Origin: RHLJ01 sp965222205
GTDB taxonomy: Bacteria > Bacteroidota > Rhodothermia > Balneolales > Balneolaceae
Assembly (NCBI GenBank): GCA_965222205.1
Contig: OZ244932.1
Location: 620,001 to 684,000, forward strand
Direction: 5' to 3'
Length of the DNA: 64,000 nt
This document shows, piece after piece, positions 18,858 to 28,023 of this stretch. Made by a program: the position numbers and the translations under genes. Below the pieces are notes generated by a model, which was given only the letters and a program-made list of their open reading frames with translations, was not told the DNA's origin and did not search any database. Position 1 is the first letter of the stretch. Each line of letters opens with the position of its first letter.

Positions 18858-18950
18858 CCCGAAATAAAAGCTGTGAAGGAAATCTTCGGATCAGTATAAT
18901 CCAAGAAACAATTAAAAACGTAATTGAAAAAAATATTCAAGGAATATGAA

Positions 18951-19832
18951 ATGACCTTCTTAATTAAATTTTTGGTATTTCAATCGGTTCTAAGCATGTA
19001 TGGAGAGGGATCTCTTTCAACAGATAGTGTTGATACGGGAATCGCTTTTGATAGAGGCGAAGAAGTTGCTTATATCGTCAGGCATAATGGAAAGTTGGGA
19101 CAGAGAAATAATCCTCCGGCAAAAATTTACCGATATACAAAAGAAAACGATAATTGGATAGCCAAAGGATTTTCATCATTTAGTGATAAAGATTCTCAAT
19201 GGTCAGATACAGATATTTTTATTTCAAGAGATGAACAAACGGCTTTCTTTGTCTCAAATCGGTTTTATGAAGGAAAGCCCGGCGAAACTGATCCGGATAT
19301 CTTTACAGTAAAAAAGAATGATAATAAGGAGTGGGGTATTCCTAAACCTCTGTTAGCAGTTAACTCATCTGGATATGAATCAAGTCCTGTATCAGATGCT
19401 AACGGAAACCTTTATTTCATATCTATGAACGAAGGTGGATTTGGTCTGGGCGATATTTATACTTCAAAACTTGATGATAAAGGAAAATATCAGCAGCCGG
19501 TGTTAATCCCCGGGGAAGTGAATTCAGAATTTGGTGAATGGAATTTAATTATTTCTCCACATGCTGATTGGATGATCTTTGAATCGTCTGGTAGACCAGA
19601 AGGATTATCACCCTATGGTGATCTTTATTTGAGTAAAAAAAATGAAAAAGGAAATTGGATAAAACCGATTCATTTGTCTGAGATTAATAGTAAAGGATCG
19701 GACCTTAATCCTCGTATCCTTTATAAATCAAAAAAACTAGTATTCGCAAGCTCAAAGACCTTCGATAGCCAGCAAACGGATTTTTACGTGTTAGATTTAG
19801 AGAAACTTGGATATTCGTTATCCATCGATTAA
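18951..19832 (+). CDS. PD40/WD40-like beta-propeller protein
   Basis: A 293-residue protein with repeated PD40/TolB-like blades: DTDIFISRDEQTAFFVSNRF, DPDIFTVKK, NGNLYFISMNEGGFGLGDIY, and GDLYLSKKNEKGNWI. ATG 18951 is preferred because AAGGA at 18939-18943 sits 7 bases upstream and the result opens with a hydrophobic signal-like stretch (MTFLIKFLVFQS). A TTG at 18924 is the alternative. It has no lipobox. It is probably a periplasmic binding propeller; the partner is unknown. Confidence 0.72.
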   Translation: MTFLIKFLVFQSVLSMYGEGSLSTDSVDTGIAFDRGEEVAYIVRHNGKLGQRNNPPAKIYRYTKENDNWIAKGFSSFSDKDSQWSDTDIFISRDEQTAFFVSNRFYEGKPGETDPDIFTVKKNDNKEWGIPKPLLAVNSSGYESSPVSDANGNLYFISMNEGGFGLGDIYTSKLDDKGKYQQPVLIPGEVNSEFGEWNLIISPHADWMIFESSGRPEGLSPYGDLYLSKKNEKGNWIKPIHLSEINSKGSDLNPRILYKSKKLVFASSKTFDSQQTDFYVLDLEKLGYSLSID

Positions 19833-20135
19833 CAGTAAATAATAGATTAAGCCGTTTAACAACAAAGAGAGATTAAGCTCATATCCGTGCTCAAAAGTTA
19901 GAAGGTATCATACTAATTGAATTCAAGATTGCAAATCAGAGTTTGGTTATTCACGTTTTTTAAAAAACAAAAAACCCATTATGTAAATACTCACCTAAAA
20001 GATAGATGAAACCAAATTTTATTAGCGCACTATTTTTTTCCAAACTGAAGATTAATTCACTGAACCGACACTTTTCTATTTCGTAGAGCCCATTTAATAA
20101 TTTCTGCATAAGTAACTTTTGTTTCATTCTTAAAA
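19833..20135. other. Gene-free stretch
   Basis: About 300 bases without a convincing gene. A minus-strand frame at 19960-20145 has no recognisable motif and overlaps the next start. TTTCATT (20122-20128) and AATGAAA (20135-20141) are reverse complements that could pair over the ATG at 20136. Confidence 0.5.
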
Positions 20136-21404
20136 ATGAAATCAAATATGCATCGAATTACATTTTGTTTACCAATTGTAGTACTGGTTCTATTTGTGAA
20201 TTATATACAAGCTCAGAATAGTAGTATTCTAGATTCAATTTTAACTGCAAACAAGTATACATTTCAGATTGAAGATGGAATAATTGTAGGGGATGGATTT
20301 AATTTCATCGTTAATGAAGCTGCTAATTCCCAATTCTTTATGGTTGGGGAGTTACACGGAAATTCAGAAACTCCAGCTTTTATATCCGCTATTCTATCAC
20401 CTCTAAAAGAGCTGGGCTACAACCACCTTGCTCTTGAGATAGGTCCATATTCAAATAAAAAAATACATACCCTTTTTAACGAAGGAGGGATTTCATCACT
20501 TGCAGATTTTTATAAAGAATACTCCTTAAAAGATGAAGTACCCGTTCCTTTTTTTTGGGCAATGGATGAAGCAGAGATGCTGAAGAACGCATATTCAAAA
20601 GAATATAAAACATGGGGTATCGATCAGGAATTTGTTTTTGCTGCTCCTTTTTTCTTCGACGATATTTATAGAAATATTTTAGCTCTTAAACTTGAATCTG
20701 AAGAATCTGTTTATGAAGAAATCTATAAAAAAGCCTCAGATCGAATCAAAGAATTGTTGTGGAGTGAAGACAAAAACAGGTATCAAATGATTTTTAAGGA
20801 TAAAGACATTAACGTATTTCTTTTAATGTCTTTTGGCTATAACTCAGAAATAGATGAATTGATTAAGGCTCTTCAGATAACATGGAGAATCTATGAAGAT
20901 AACGCATTGAGAAGGAGCTTCAGAAATAACAATATCCGTATCGAGCTTATCAAAGAATATTTCACAGATCAGTACAAAAAAGCATTAGAGACAGAAAAAA
21001 AGCCTAAAGTATTGGTTAAGATGGGAAGTATGCATACAGTATATGGATATACAGCTATTGGGATTTATGATATCGGAAATTACCTCAGAGAATTGGCTAT
21101 TTACAACAACAGTCAGTCATTCAACATAGCACTGGCAGGGAGGTATTATGTGCGTGATACAGGGGAAAGAATAGACCGATTAGAGTTTGTGCCTGAATAT
21201 GAAGAGTTATTCAAGTATGAAGAGGAGGGTGATAAAAACTGGACTATTCTGGATTTGCGACCACTTAAAATGGCTCTGATTGACGGAACTCTTAAGGTAG
21301 AAGAACGGGCTTTTATGTATCTGCTTCTCAGATATGATGCTGTTTTGTTAAAAACATTGAACAGAGCAACCCGTCATACGGTCAATTTCAAAGAAGGGGG
21401 CTAA
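20136..21404 (+). CDS. Secreted EreA/ChaN-like protein
   Basis: A 422-residue protein with a signal peptide to about residue 27 (YIQAQ). FFMVGELHGNSETPAF (E72, H74) and YNHLALEIGP match the EreA/ChaN/TraB-Tiki superfamily core, whose members include erythromycin esterase and haem-binding ChaN. Near residue 295, VLVKMGSMHTVYG supplies the second expected His. The substrate is unknown. A start at ATG 20148 is possible. The gene begins a likely three-gene operon with the propeller lipoprotein 2 bases downstream and the GNAT enzyme. Confidence 0.7.
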   Translation: MKSNMHRITFCLPIVVLVLFVNYIQAQNSSILDSILTANKYTFQIEDGIIVGDGFNFIVNEAANSQFFMVGELHGNSETPAFISAILSPLKELGYNHLALEIGPYSNKKIHTLFNEGGISSLADFYKEYSLKDEVPVPFFWAMDEAEMLKNAYSKEYKTWGIDQEFVFAAPFFFDDIYRNILALKLESEESVYEEIYKKASDRIKELLWSEDKNRYQMIFKDKDINVFLLMSFGYNSEIDELIKALQITWRIYEDNALRRSFRNNNIRIELIKEYFTDQYKKALETEKKPKVLVKMGSMHTVYGYTAIGIYDIGNYLRELAIYNNSQSFNIALAGRYYVRDTGERIDRLEFVPEYEELFKYEEEGDKNWTILDLRPLKMALIDGTLKVEERAFMYLLLRYDAVLLKTLNRATRHTVNFKEGG

Positions 21405-21406
21405 GT

Positions 21407-22939
21407 TTGGAAGGGTTACAGGAGTATTTAAAGGTATTTAAAAGCTGGGTTTATGTAATTGCTGTATCCATTCTTTCATGTACTTCGGTTAGCGAACAAG
21501 AGATAAGGCAGGAATTCATATTTACTCCCGTTACGTCAGATTTCACCAACGCGAAGGCAAGTACAGGTGGAATTAGTTTAATTGATATTGATGATGATTC
21601 AGACTTGGATGTGTATGTATCGAATGGCTATGATGTAAGTTCCACATCCCCCGAACCTCAAAAAAACCGTCTGTACATTAATGATGGAAAGGGAGGATTG
21701 ATTCTGGACGAACTATCAGTACTCAGTAACGACAGCATGTTTTCTTCAGGAAGTACATGGGGAGATTTTAACAATGATGGCTTCATCGATGTTTTTATTT
21801 CAAATCAAAGAGCTCAGGATAATGTTCTTTTTAAAGGAGAAGGTCCCGGAATCTTTACAAAGGTGGAGAGTATACTATCTGGTGATGGGGGGCATTCATA
21901 TTCTGCAAATTGGGTTGATATAGATCTGGACGGAGATCTGGATTTATATGTAGCCAACGGCGGGCTTAGTCACAGAGAAGAAGATTTTATATACAGGAAT
22001 GAAGGAATAGATTCATTTGTGAAGGTAACCTCAACCGGAATAACTAAAGACACACTTTCAACAATTGGAGGCCTCTGGAGAGATTTTGATCACAACGGTC
22101 TTCCGGATTTATATGTATCCCACAGATTAAGCCTGGACAGAGTGTACTTCAATCAGGGAAATTGGGTATTTAAGATGGTAGAGCTTGAAGCTCCTGTTGC
22201 TGAGCGTTACTCCTTTCCCAAAAGCGCAGGTACAGCATCCGATATAGACAATGATGGCGATATTGATATCTATCAAACTTCCTTAATGGGAGGTGCGAAC
22301 TTTCTTTTCATTAATGATGGAAAAGCCGGGTTTAAATTCGAAGAAGCTGGAGCACTCACTTCACTTGGCGGACATACTTATGGAGCTATTTTTGCAGATC
22401 TTAATAATGATGGAATGCAAGAAGCTGTTGCAGCTAATTGGGGAAGTTCCGCACAGTTTTTTTCACAAAAAGGAGAGGAGGGTGAATGGGTAAATACGGA
22501 AATACTTGGAGATCATATACTCTTTGCGTCAACTATTTCAAGCGGAGATTTAAATGGTGATGGAAAACAAGATTTACTTCTTCCTCAGTGGCCCAATTCA
22601 AGAGGTGAGTTTGAGAAAAATCATGTTTATCTAAACGAAACTACACGTGCAGGAAACTGGCTGAGCATTAAGCTGGAAGGTATTAAATCGAATAGATCTG
22701 CAATAGGTGCAAAGATCAGAATATGCTGTACTGATGGGAAAAATAGTTTACTCATTTACGATGAAATCTCATCTCAACAGACCTGGAGATCACAATCCGG
22801 ACTTAGCAAACAATTCGGAGTAGGACAATGCAGGGTTATCGATACCCTAAGAATAGAATGGCCTTCTTCAAAAGCTACCGCACTTGAAAATGTTAAGGTC
22901 AATCAATTGTTAAGGATAAAAGAATCTAATACTAACTGA
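21407..22939 (+). CDS. FG-GAP/ASPIC-UnbV lipoprotein
   Basis: A 510-residue protein starting with TTG (AAGGGGG lies 6-12 bases upstream) only 2 bases after the previous stop. The hydrophobic start leads to lipobox ILSC near residue 25. FG-GAP/VCBS repeats with calcium-type loops follow: DIDDDSDLD, DFNNDGFID, DIDLDGDLD, DIDNDGDID, DLNGDGKQD. The ASPIC/UnbV segment is near 410-490 (NWLSIKLEG, RIEWPSSKAT). It is a relative of the 3473 protein with a lipid anchor and without the TPR tail. Confidence 0.83.
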   Translation: MEGLQEYLKVFKSWVYVIAVSILSCTSVSEQEIRQEFIFTPVTSDFTNAKASTGGISLIDIDDDSDLDVYVSNGYDVSSTSPEPQKNRLYINDGKGGLILDELSVLSNDSMFSSGSTWGDFNNDGFIDVFISNQRAQDNVLFKGEGPGIFTKVESILSGDGGHSYSANWVDIDLDGDLDLYVANGGLSHREEDFIYRNEGIDSFVKVTSTGITKDTLSTIGGLWRDFDHNGLPDLYVSHRLSLDRVYFNQGNWVFKMVELEAPVAERYSFPKSAGTASDIDNDGDIDIYQTSLMGGANFLFINDGKAGFKFEEAGALTSLGGHTYGAIFADLNNDGMQEAVAANWGSSAQFFSQKGEEGEWVNTEILGDHILFASTISSGDLNGDGKQDLLLPQWPNSRGEFEKNHVYLNETTRAGNWLSIKLEGIKSNRSAIGAKIRICCTDGKNSLLIYDEISSQQTWRSQSGLSKQFGVGQCRVIDTLRIEWPSSKATALENVKVNQLLRIKESNTN

Positions 22940-22944
22940 AAGCA

Positions 22945-23427
22945 ATGTGTGTTGCAGAGATAAATAATTCATCATTGGTAATTACTCCATTTCATCTCAA
23001 AGACCTGAAAAAGCTGATTTACATCTTCAGGTTGAATGTGCCTGAATACTTTGCATCAAAGGAAGAAGCTGATTTCATACACTATTTGAATTCCTATTCC
23101 GGTAATTACTTTAGCGTTAGATATAATGGAATTCTTATTGGAGGGGCAGGGTATAAAATTGAAAAAGAAAAACATGCGTACTCAATCTCATGGATTTTTT
23201 TACATCCTGATTATACCGGAAATGGTATAGGTAGTTACATGGTCAATTTTCTATTGGAACTTTTCAGTAGGGAAGAGGCCCTCAAAGTAATCAGGGTAGA
23301 GACTTCTCAATTCGGCTATAAGTTCTTTGGATCATTTGGGTTTTCAACAGTGAAAAAAGAAAAAGACTATTGGGGAGAAGGCTTAGATCTATATCGAATG
23401 GAGATGCAAAAAAGTATAAATGTATAG
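22945..23427 (+). CDS. GNAT-family N-acetyltransferase
   Basis: A 160-residue cytosolic enzyme with the GNAT order: an N-terminal helix-strand, GGAGYKI, SWIFLHPDYTGNGIGSYMVNFLLE (the acetyl-CoA loop, a variant of Q/RxxGxG/A), then VETSQFGYKFFGSFGF. It starts 5 bases after the UnbV lipoprotein and closes the presumed operon. The acceptor is unknown. Confidence 0.83.
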   Translation: MCVAEINNSSLVITPFHLKDLKKLIYIFRLNVPEYFASKEEADFIHYLNSYSGNYFSVRYNGILIGGAGYKIEKEKHAYSISWIFLHPDYTGNGIGSYMVNFLLELFSREEALKVIRVETSQFGYKFFGSFGFSTVKKEKDYWGEGLDLYRMEMQKSINV

Positions 23428-23567
23428 GCTATCAGTCATCTAAATATTTTATGTTAGTTTTTTGCTCCAATACTTTAAGAGTAGGTTTTGATTGGAGACT
23501 CTTTTGATGAATAACAAACAATCATGTTTAAGCTTCTTAAATGGATATAAAAACTCTGAATTTAAAT

Positions 23568-24320
23568 ATGCTGAAAGATAGAATACTTCTTCTCATAGTC
23601 ATTGCCATCCTAACAGGCTGTTCTACAAAAAAAGAGAATTATAATAGGTCAGGTTTTGAAACTACCGGGCAGTTACTACAAGCAATGAAGTCAAAAAACG
23701 ATAGTACGTGGTTTAAACATTTCACGTTTAAACAGCACACAGTTTTTTTTGATACAACAGTTCAAAAAGTTGATTCTGCTTTATGGTACGAAGCCGTGAG
23801 TTATCCGTACCTATTCAGAATAGATAGGGATATTAACAAGGATAACTACACGATCTACCGAAATGATAGTACATATCATATACTAGCCGATACTATGTAC
23901 AGCGCTACCGACAATCCGGCTGTGCATTTGGTAATTAAGGGCGGTCTGTATTTTATTTCATTAGATGAAACCATTGAAAAATTAGAGAAGTATGGATTCA
24001 ACCTTCAGGCTTTTAGAAAAGATGTATTCATGGATGAGCCTGTATATGTGGTAGGCGATGAGGATACCCAGTTCTGGCTTCATGCTAAACATTTTTATTG
24101 TGTGAGAAGGATATCTACCAACAACCAAAACAAGAAAACAGATGTAGTATATGAAGATTTTAAACCTCTGGGTGACGGCTGGGTGGAGCAGAAAGTAACT
24201 TTCTACTATGATGGAAAGAAGAGAATGGAAGAGTTCTATCAGGATATAAAGTTAAGAGATACAATAGACGTGAGAACTTATGACATTAATAAAAATTATA
24301 CGTGGTATGATACATACTGA
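23568..24320 (+). CDS. Lipoprotein, unknown function
   Basis: A 250-residue lipoprotein when started at ATG 23568 (lipobox AILTGC, Cys18); ATG 23541 adds nine residues and is also possible. The body is beta-rich, with YEAVSYPYLFRIDRD, YFISLDETIEKLEKYGF and QFWLHAKHFYCVRRIST, the last part reminiscent of LolA/outer-membrane lipoprotein-sorting-like folds (weak). It is 50 bases before the M20 peptidase gene and may be co-transcribed with it. Confidence 0.6.
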   Translation: MLKDRILLLIVIAILTGCSTKKENYNRSGFETTGQLLQAMKSKNDSTWFKHFTFKQHTVFFDTTVQKVDSALWYEAVSYPYLFRIDRDINKDNYTIYRNDSTYHILADTMYSATDNPAVHLVIKGGLYFISLDETIEKLEKYGFNLQAFRKDVFMDEPVYVVGDEDTQFWLHAKHFYCVRRISTNNQNKKTDVVYEDFKPLGDGWVEQKVTFYYDGKKRMEEFYQDIKLRDTIDVRTYDINKNYTWYDTY

Positions 24321-24369
24321 TCTTCATAAGGCAGAAGCCGGAATTGCAAATACTAAATAAATAGCGATT

Positions 24370-25893
24370 ATGAAAATCCTGTTCCTTTCATTTTTATTGA
24401 TTTTAGCTAGCAGTTTTGAGCTTTATTCTCAACCCGGAGTTCTTAACTCTATTTACGATTCTATTGATCAAAGAATCAAAGCAGAGCATTTTGAATTGCT
24501 TCAAGAGTTTTTGTCTATACCTAATGATGCCAACTATCCGGAGCAGATAGAGCAAAACATCCAGTGGCTTACAGATAGATTTGAAGAACTCGACTTTGTA
24601 ACTTCGATATTGAAAACTCAGGTTTTGCCACTTTTTTTTGCAGAACAAAAAGTAGATGAAACCCTGCCAACAGTGCTTTTCTATATGCACTTTGATGGGC
24701 AACCCGTAGACTCTTCAAAATGGGAGCAGGAAAACCCGTATGACCCTGTGATCAAAATGACGTCAGGAGATAAATGGGAAGAAGTCGATAATGTAGATAT
24801 TGAGAAACTTGATGAAGACTGGAGAATTTTTGCCCGGTCGGCGTCTGATGATAAAGGACCAATAGCGATGTTCTTATCAGCCTTGCAAGCCATGCAGGCA
24901 AAAGGTGTTCAGCCAAAATTCAATATCAAAGTAATTTTGGATAGCATGGAAGAAAAAGGATCACCAGTTCTCGCTCCTGCCGTTGCAGATCACAAAGTAG
25001 TTTTGGCATCTGATTATCTGGTAGTTTTTGATGGTCCCATGCATGACTCAGGGCTCCCGACTCTTCTGTACGGAGTAAGGGGAATTACCAGAATGAGGCT
25101 CGAAATCTATGGACCTTCGAAACCACAGCATAGTGGTCATTTTGGGAATTATGCTCCGAATCCTGTTTTTCGAGCGGCTGAGTTATTGGCAAGTATGAAA
25201 GATGAAGATGGAAAAGTAATAATTCCGGGATTCTATGATGGAATTGAACTAGATAAGAACGCTAAGAAAATTATGGAAGCTGTTCCTGATGATGAAACAG
25301 GTATTCAGCAAAGAGCAGGTTTTGCACGTCCTGAAAAGGTCGGGGAGAATTACCAGGAATCTATTCAGTATCCATCTCTATCTGTATTAGGAATACAATC
25401 CGGGTGGGTTGATAGTGAGACCAGAACCATAGTGCCTGATAAAGTAATAGTTGAGATGGATATCAGAACAGTTCCTGAAAGTGATAGTAATCGATTAATT
25501 GATCTGGTGAAAAGACATATCACAAGCCAAGGGTTTACAATCCTGGATCACACTCCTAATGAAACTGAAATGTTGACTATAGATAAACCGATCTACTTTC
25601 AAGCCAACCCATTAATGTTTCCTTTCCGAACCCCAATTGATTCTAAAATCGGAAGCTGGTTAAGAGGGTCTGTTGATGAGGCACATCAAAAAGAAATTGT
25701 ACAGATCCGAATTAGCGGGGGCAGCGTTCCATTATCATTCTTTATAAATGAGTTGGATGTCCCTGCAGTGTTGGTACCCTTAGTAAACCCTGATAACAAT
25801 CAGCATAGCCCAAATGAAAACTTAAGACTGGGAAATTATTTCGATGGGATACGAACTATTGTTTCTATTCTTAATCATCAAATCAGCGAATAA
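24370..25893 (+). CDS. Secreted M20-family metallopeptidase
   Basis: A 507-residue protein with a signal peptide to about residue 20. M20 motifs are H107-x-D109 in FYMHFDGQP, ARSASDDKGP (bridging Asp near 160), EEKGS near 194-198 (Glu pair), VVFDGP near 220, and late His in NNQHSPNENL. A dimerisation domain lies near 230-390. Members hydrolyse dipeptides or acyl-amino acids using two zinc ions; here it acts outside the cytoplasm. Residues at all metal positions look present. Confidence 0.88.
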   Translation: MKILFLSFLLILASSFELYSQPGVLNSIYDSIDQRIKAEHFELLQEFLSIPNDANYPEQIEQNIQWLTDRFEELDFVTSILKTQVLPLFFAEQKVDETLPTVLFYMHFDGQPVDSSKWEQENPYDPVIKMTSGDKWEEVDNVDIEKLDEDWRIFARSASDDKGPIAMFLSALQAMQAKGVQPKFNIKVILDSMEEKGSPVLAPAVADHKVVLASDYLVVFDGPMHDSGLPTLLYGVRGITRMRLEIYGPSKPQHSGHFGNYAPNPVFRAAELLASMKDEDGKVIIPGFYDGIELDKNAKKIMEAVPDDETGIQQRAGFARPEKVGENYQESIQYPSLSVLGIQSGWVDSETRTIVPDKVIVEMDIRTVPESDSNRLIDLVKRHITSQGFTILDHTPNETEMLTIDKPIYFQANPLMFPFRTPIDSKIGSWLRGSVDEAHQKEIVQIRISGGSVPLSFFINELDVPAVLVPLVNPDNNQHSPNENLRLGNYFDGIRTIVSILNHQISE

Positions 25894-26074
25894 GTACTCA
25901 CTTTGTATTTAAAGTGCGAAAAATGGGGCTGAAACCGCACAATACTATTCTTAAAGACACCTTTTATAGGTAAGTGCGGACTATCTTGTTCATTTATATA
26001 ATTAAAATTTTAATGGATCGACTTACTTTCAGGTTTTTAAGTTCTGTCCATTACGTCATCTACCTGGTACAATT

Positions 26075-26494
26075 ATGAATCAACTAAATAATCTCTTTGA
26101 AAAAAAATCGGCATTTGGAGAGCTATTTATTCGCTTTGCAATAGGTTTCCATCTTATTTATGGTACACAGGATAATATATTCTCTTGGGATAGAATGCTA
26201 GAGTTTTCAGAGTTTCTTACAGCCTTCGGATTTCCATTACCTCTTATCTCAGCAATGGTTTCTGTTTATGCTCAGTTTATATCTGGCATAATGTACATTC
26301 TTGGTTTTCAGGTAAGAGTCGCAGCAATGGTTATGATTTCCAACTTTCTGGTTGCCTTAATTATGGTTCATATTGGCGACAGCTACCCGGGTATGTTTCC
26401 AGCAATTATGATGCTTGCAGGATCTTGTTATCTGTTATTTAATGGGAGCAAAGTATTTAGTATTGATAATGTTCTTACTCATAAAAAAATATAG
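26075..26494 (+). CDS. DoxX-family membrane protein
   Basis: A 139-residue protein with four membrane helices. The DoxX pattern is LFIRFAIGFHLIYG, then LLISAMVSVYAQFISGIMYILGF and VHIGDSYPGMFPAIMMLAGSCYLLF. DoxX proteins are small inner-membrane proteins, some linked to redox or thiosulfate metabolism, but this one has no partner nearby. It stands alone. Confidence 0.82.
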   Translation: MNQLNNLFEKKSAFGELFIRFAIGFHLIYGTQDNIFSWDRMLEFSEFLTAFGFPLPLISAMVSVYAQFISGIMYILGFQVRVAAMVMISNFLVALIMVHIGDSYPGMFPAIMMLAGSCYLLFNGSKVFSIDNVLTHKKI

Positions 26495-26500
26495 GGAAAG

Positions 26501-26694
26501 TTACTTTTTCAATAAGCTATAAGTTCCAAAAAGGTCAGTTTCAAAATTCATTTGTGTATGCCAGTCAAGTACTTCGCCTATTCTTCTGGCAAAATCCTTT
26601 AAAACACCAGAAAATGCATATTGTGCTGGTAGTTCAGTACTCAGGATTAAATATGAGACTAGAATGAATGATGTAACACAGACAATTTTTTCAT
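26501..26694 (-). pseudogene. Frameshifted remnant of a small secreted protein
   Basis: On the minus strand, ATG 26694 is followed by a run of six A and soon reaches a stop. The neighbouring frame reads without stops to 26501: KIVCVTSFILVSYLILST, then ELPAQ, and later LKDFARRIGEVLDWHTQM and FETDLFGTYSLLKK. One more A in the run would join start and body into a 65-residue protein with a normal signal peptide. It is either a single-base deletion or a sequencing error. I do not recognise the protein. Confidence 0.45.
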
Positions 26695-26708
26695 AAAACC
26701 CGGGACTT

Positions 26709-27812
26709 TTAATTACACCAATCTTCAGAAATTTTCACAGACGAAGAAAAATCCTGATAGAAAACATTAATTTCAATATCAGAGCCTCCTTCAGGTATAA
26801 ATGATCCGTCTATTCCGATTTGAGCTTTACCAGACTCAAGAGAGTAGGTTGCAGTATGCGCTAAAGAGTACTTTATACCATTGGATAATGTTAGTACCGG
26901 GTTCAACCTGCGAAATTTTCTTCCTGGCACCGACTGACTTGGAATACATTCAAGATGTACTTTCATTGACTCAGGAGTTGATTCCGTATCAGTTCCATAG
27001 AATAATTTCAATGGTAAATGGATACGTTTAAGCCAATCGGCATTAGTATGGCGAGCATCAGGAACTTCATAATAAAAATTTTGTATACCCGGTTCTAACC
27101 CTTTCTCGTCTAAAGCTTTATAAAAGGGCACGTAATAATTCCATTCGTTAGTACCTATATCGAACCAGAGCTTTTGCTCCAGATTTTCCATGGTATTAAC
27201 CTCCTTGAAAATCTGATAATTGTTAACCCAAAATGAACCTGAAAGTGAAGCGGAGTATTTTATATGTTCGGGATACTGAATCCCCATCCATGTTGAGACA
27301 AGTCCGCCAAGGGATGCGCCCATAATTCCAGTTCTGTTTTCTTCAATGTTATACTGCTTTTGGATAAAGGGAACTACAACTTCAAAAATTGAATTAGCAT
27401 ACTCCTTTGAAGAAGGAGTGTAAGTCCCCCAGTTTAGCATAATCCATGAATCGATATATGGGATATACCAGTCGTTTCTGTTTCCACTAGTATGTATAGC
27501 AACTGCAATGATCGGTTCTATCTCTTCCGAATCAATCAGCTGGTTAAGTTTGGTTGAAAAGTTCCAGTTTGCCTGATTAAAAATAACTTCTCCGTCATTA
27601 ATGATTAACAGTGGATATGATTGCTCTGAATTTACCTCCAAAGGTGTGTAAACGTCTATTATCATTCCGTTGGGTAATGTATACCTTTCAACTTGTTTGG
27701 AGACCTGGCTCACTACTTCATTTGGGTGCGAACAACTGAATATCCACAACAAAAGGATTGAGTTAAGAATAGGGGTTTTAGAATTCAGGAAGTCTCGAAA
27801 AGAGTGTTTCAT
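26709..27812 (-). CDS. Lipoprotein esterase (alpha/beta hydrolase, IroE/Fes-like)
   Basis: A 367-residue protein; a lipobox-like WIFSC gives Cys27. The esterase-D/Fes-like alpha/beta hydrolase domain has YPLLIINDGEVIFNQ, NRTGIMGASLGGLVSTW (nucleophile S167 in GASLGG), KLWFDIGTNEW and a late His in DARHTNADW near residue 260. The last ~90 residues are a separate beta-domain. Relatives cleave siderophore or acetyl esters; the substrate is not evident here. Confidence 0.83.
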   Translation of the reverse strand: MKHSFRDFLNSKTPILNSILLLWIFSCSHPNEVVSQVSKQVERYTLPNGMIIDVYTPLEVNSEQSYPLLIINDGEVIFNQANWNFSTKLNQLIDSEEIEPIIAVAIHTSGNRNDWYIPYIDSWIMLNWGTYTPSSKEYANSIFEVVVPFIQKQYNIEENRTGIMGASLGGLVSTWMGIQYPEHIKYSASLSGSFWVNNYQIFKEVNTMENLEQKLWFDIGTNEWNYYVPFYKALDEKGLEPGIQNFYYEVPDARHTNADWLKRIHLPLKLFYGTDTESTPESMKVHLECIPSQSVPGRKFRRLNPVLTLSNGIKYSLAHTATYSLESGKAQIGIDGSFIPEGGSDIEINVFYQDFSSSVKISEDWCN

Positions 27813-28023
27813 ATTTTAAATATAAACCCACGAGCTTAGAATAGACTTAATAGTGTACCTGAATGGCTCTAAATAGGGATGAATATGGAGCTTTTATGTT
27901 TATAGGTAACAGGGTTTATTACAAGGCTACCTTCATCACAAAAAAGTGTTACTTGGGTAATTCTCTTAAGATCAAAACGATCAGCAATCATAACTTCAAA
28001 CTAAACAGGAATAAATTATAAGG

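Noticed and set aside
19960..20145. Minus-strand open frame of 61 codons in a gap
   Set aside because: No recognised motif or good ribosome site, and it overlaps the start of the next gene; could be chance in AT-rich DNA.
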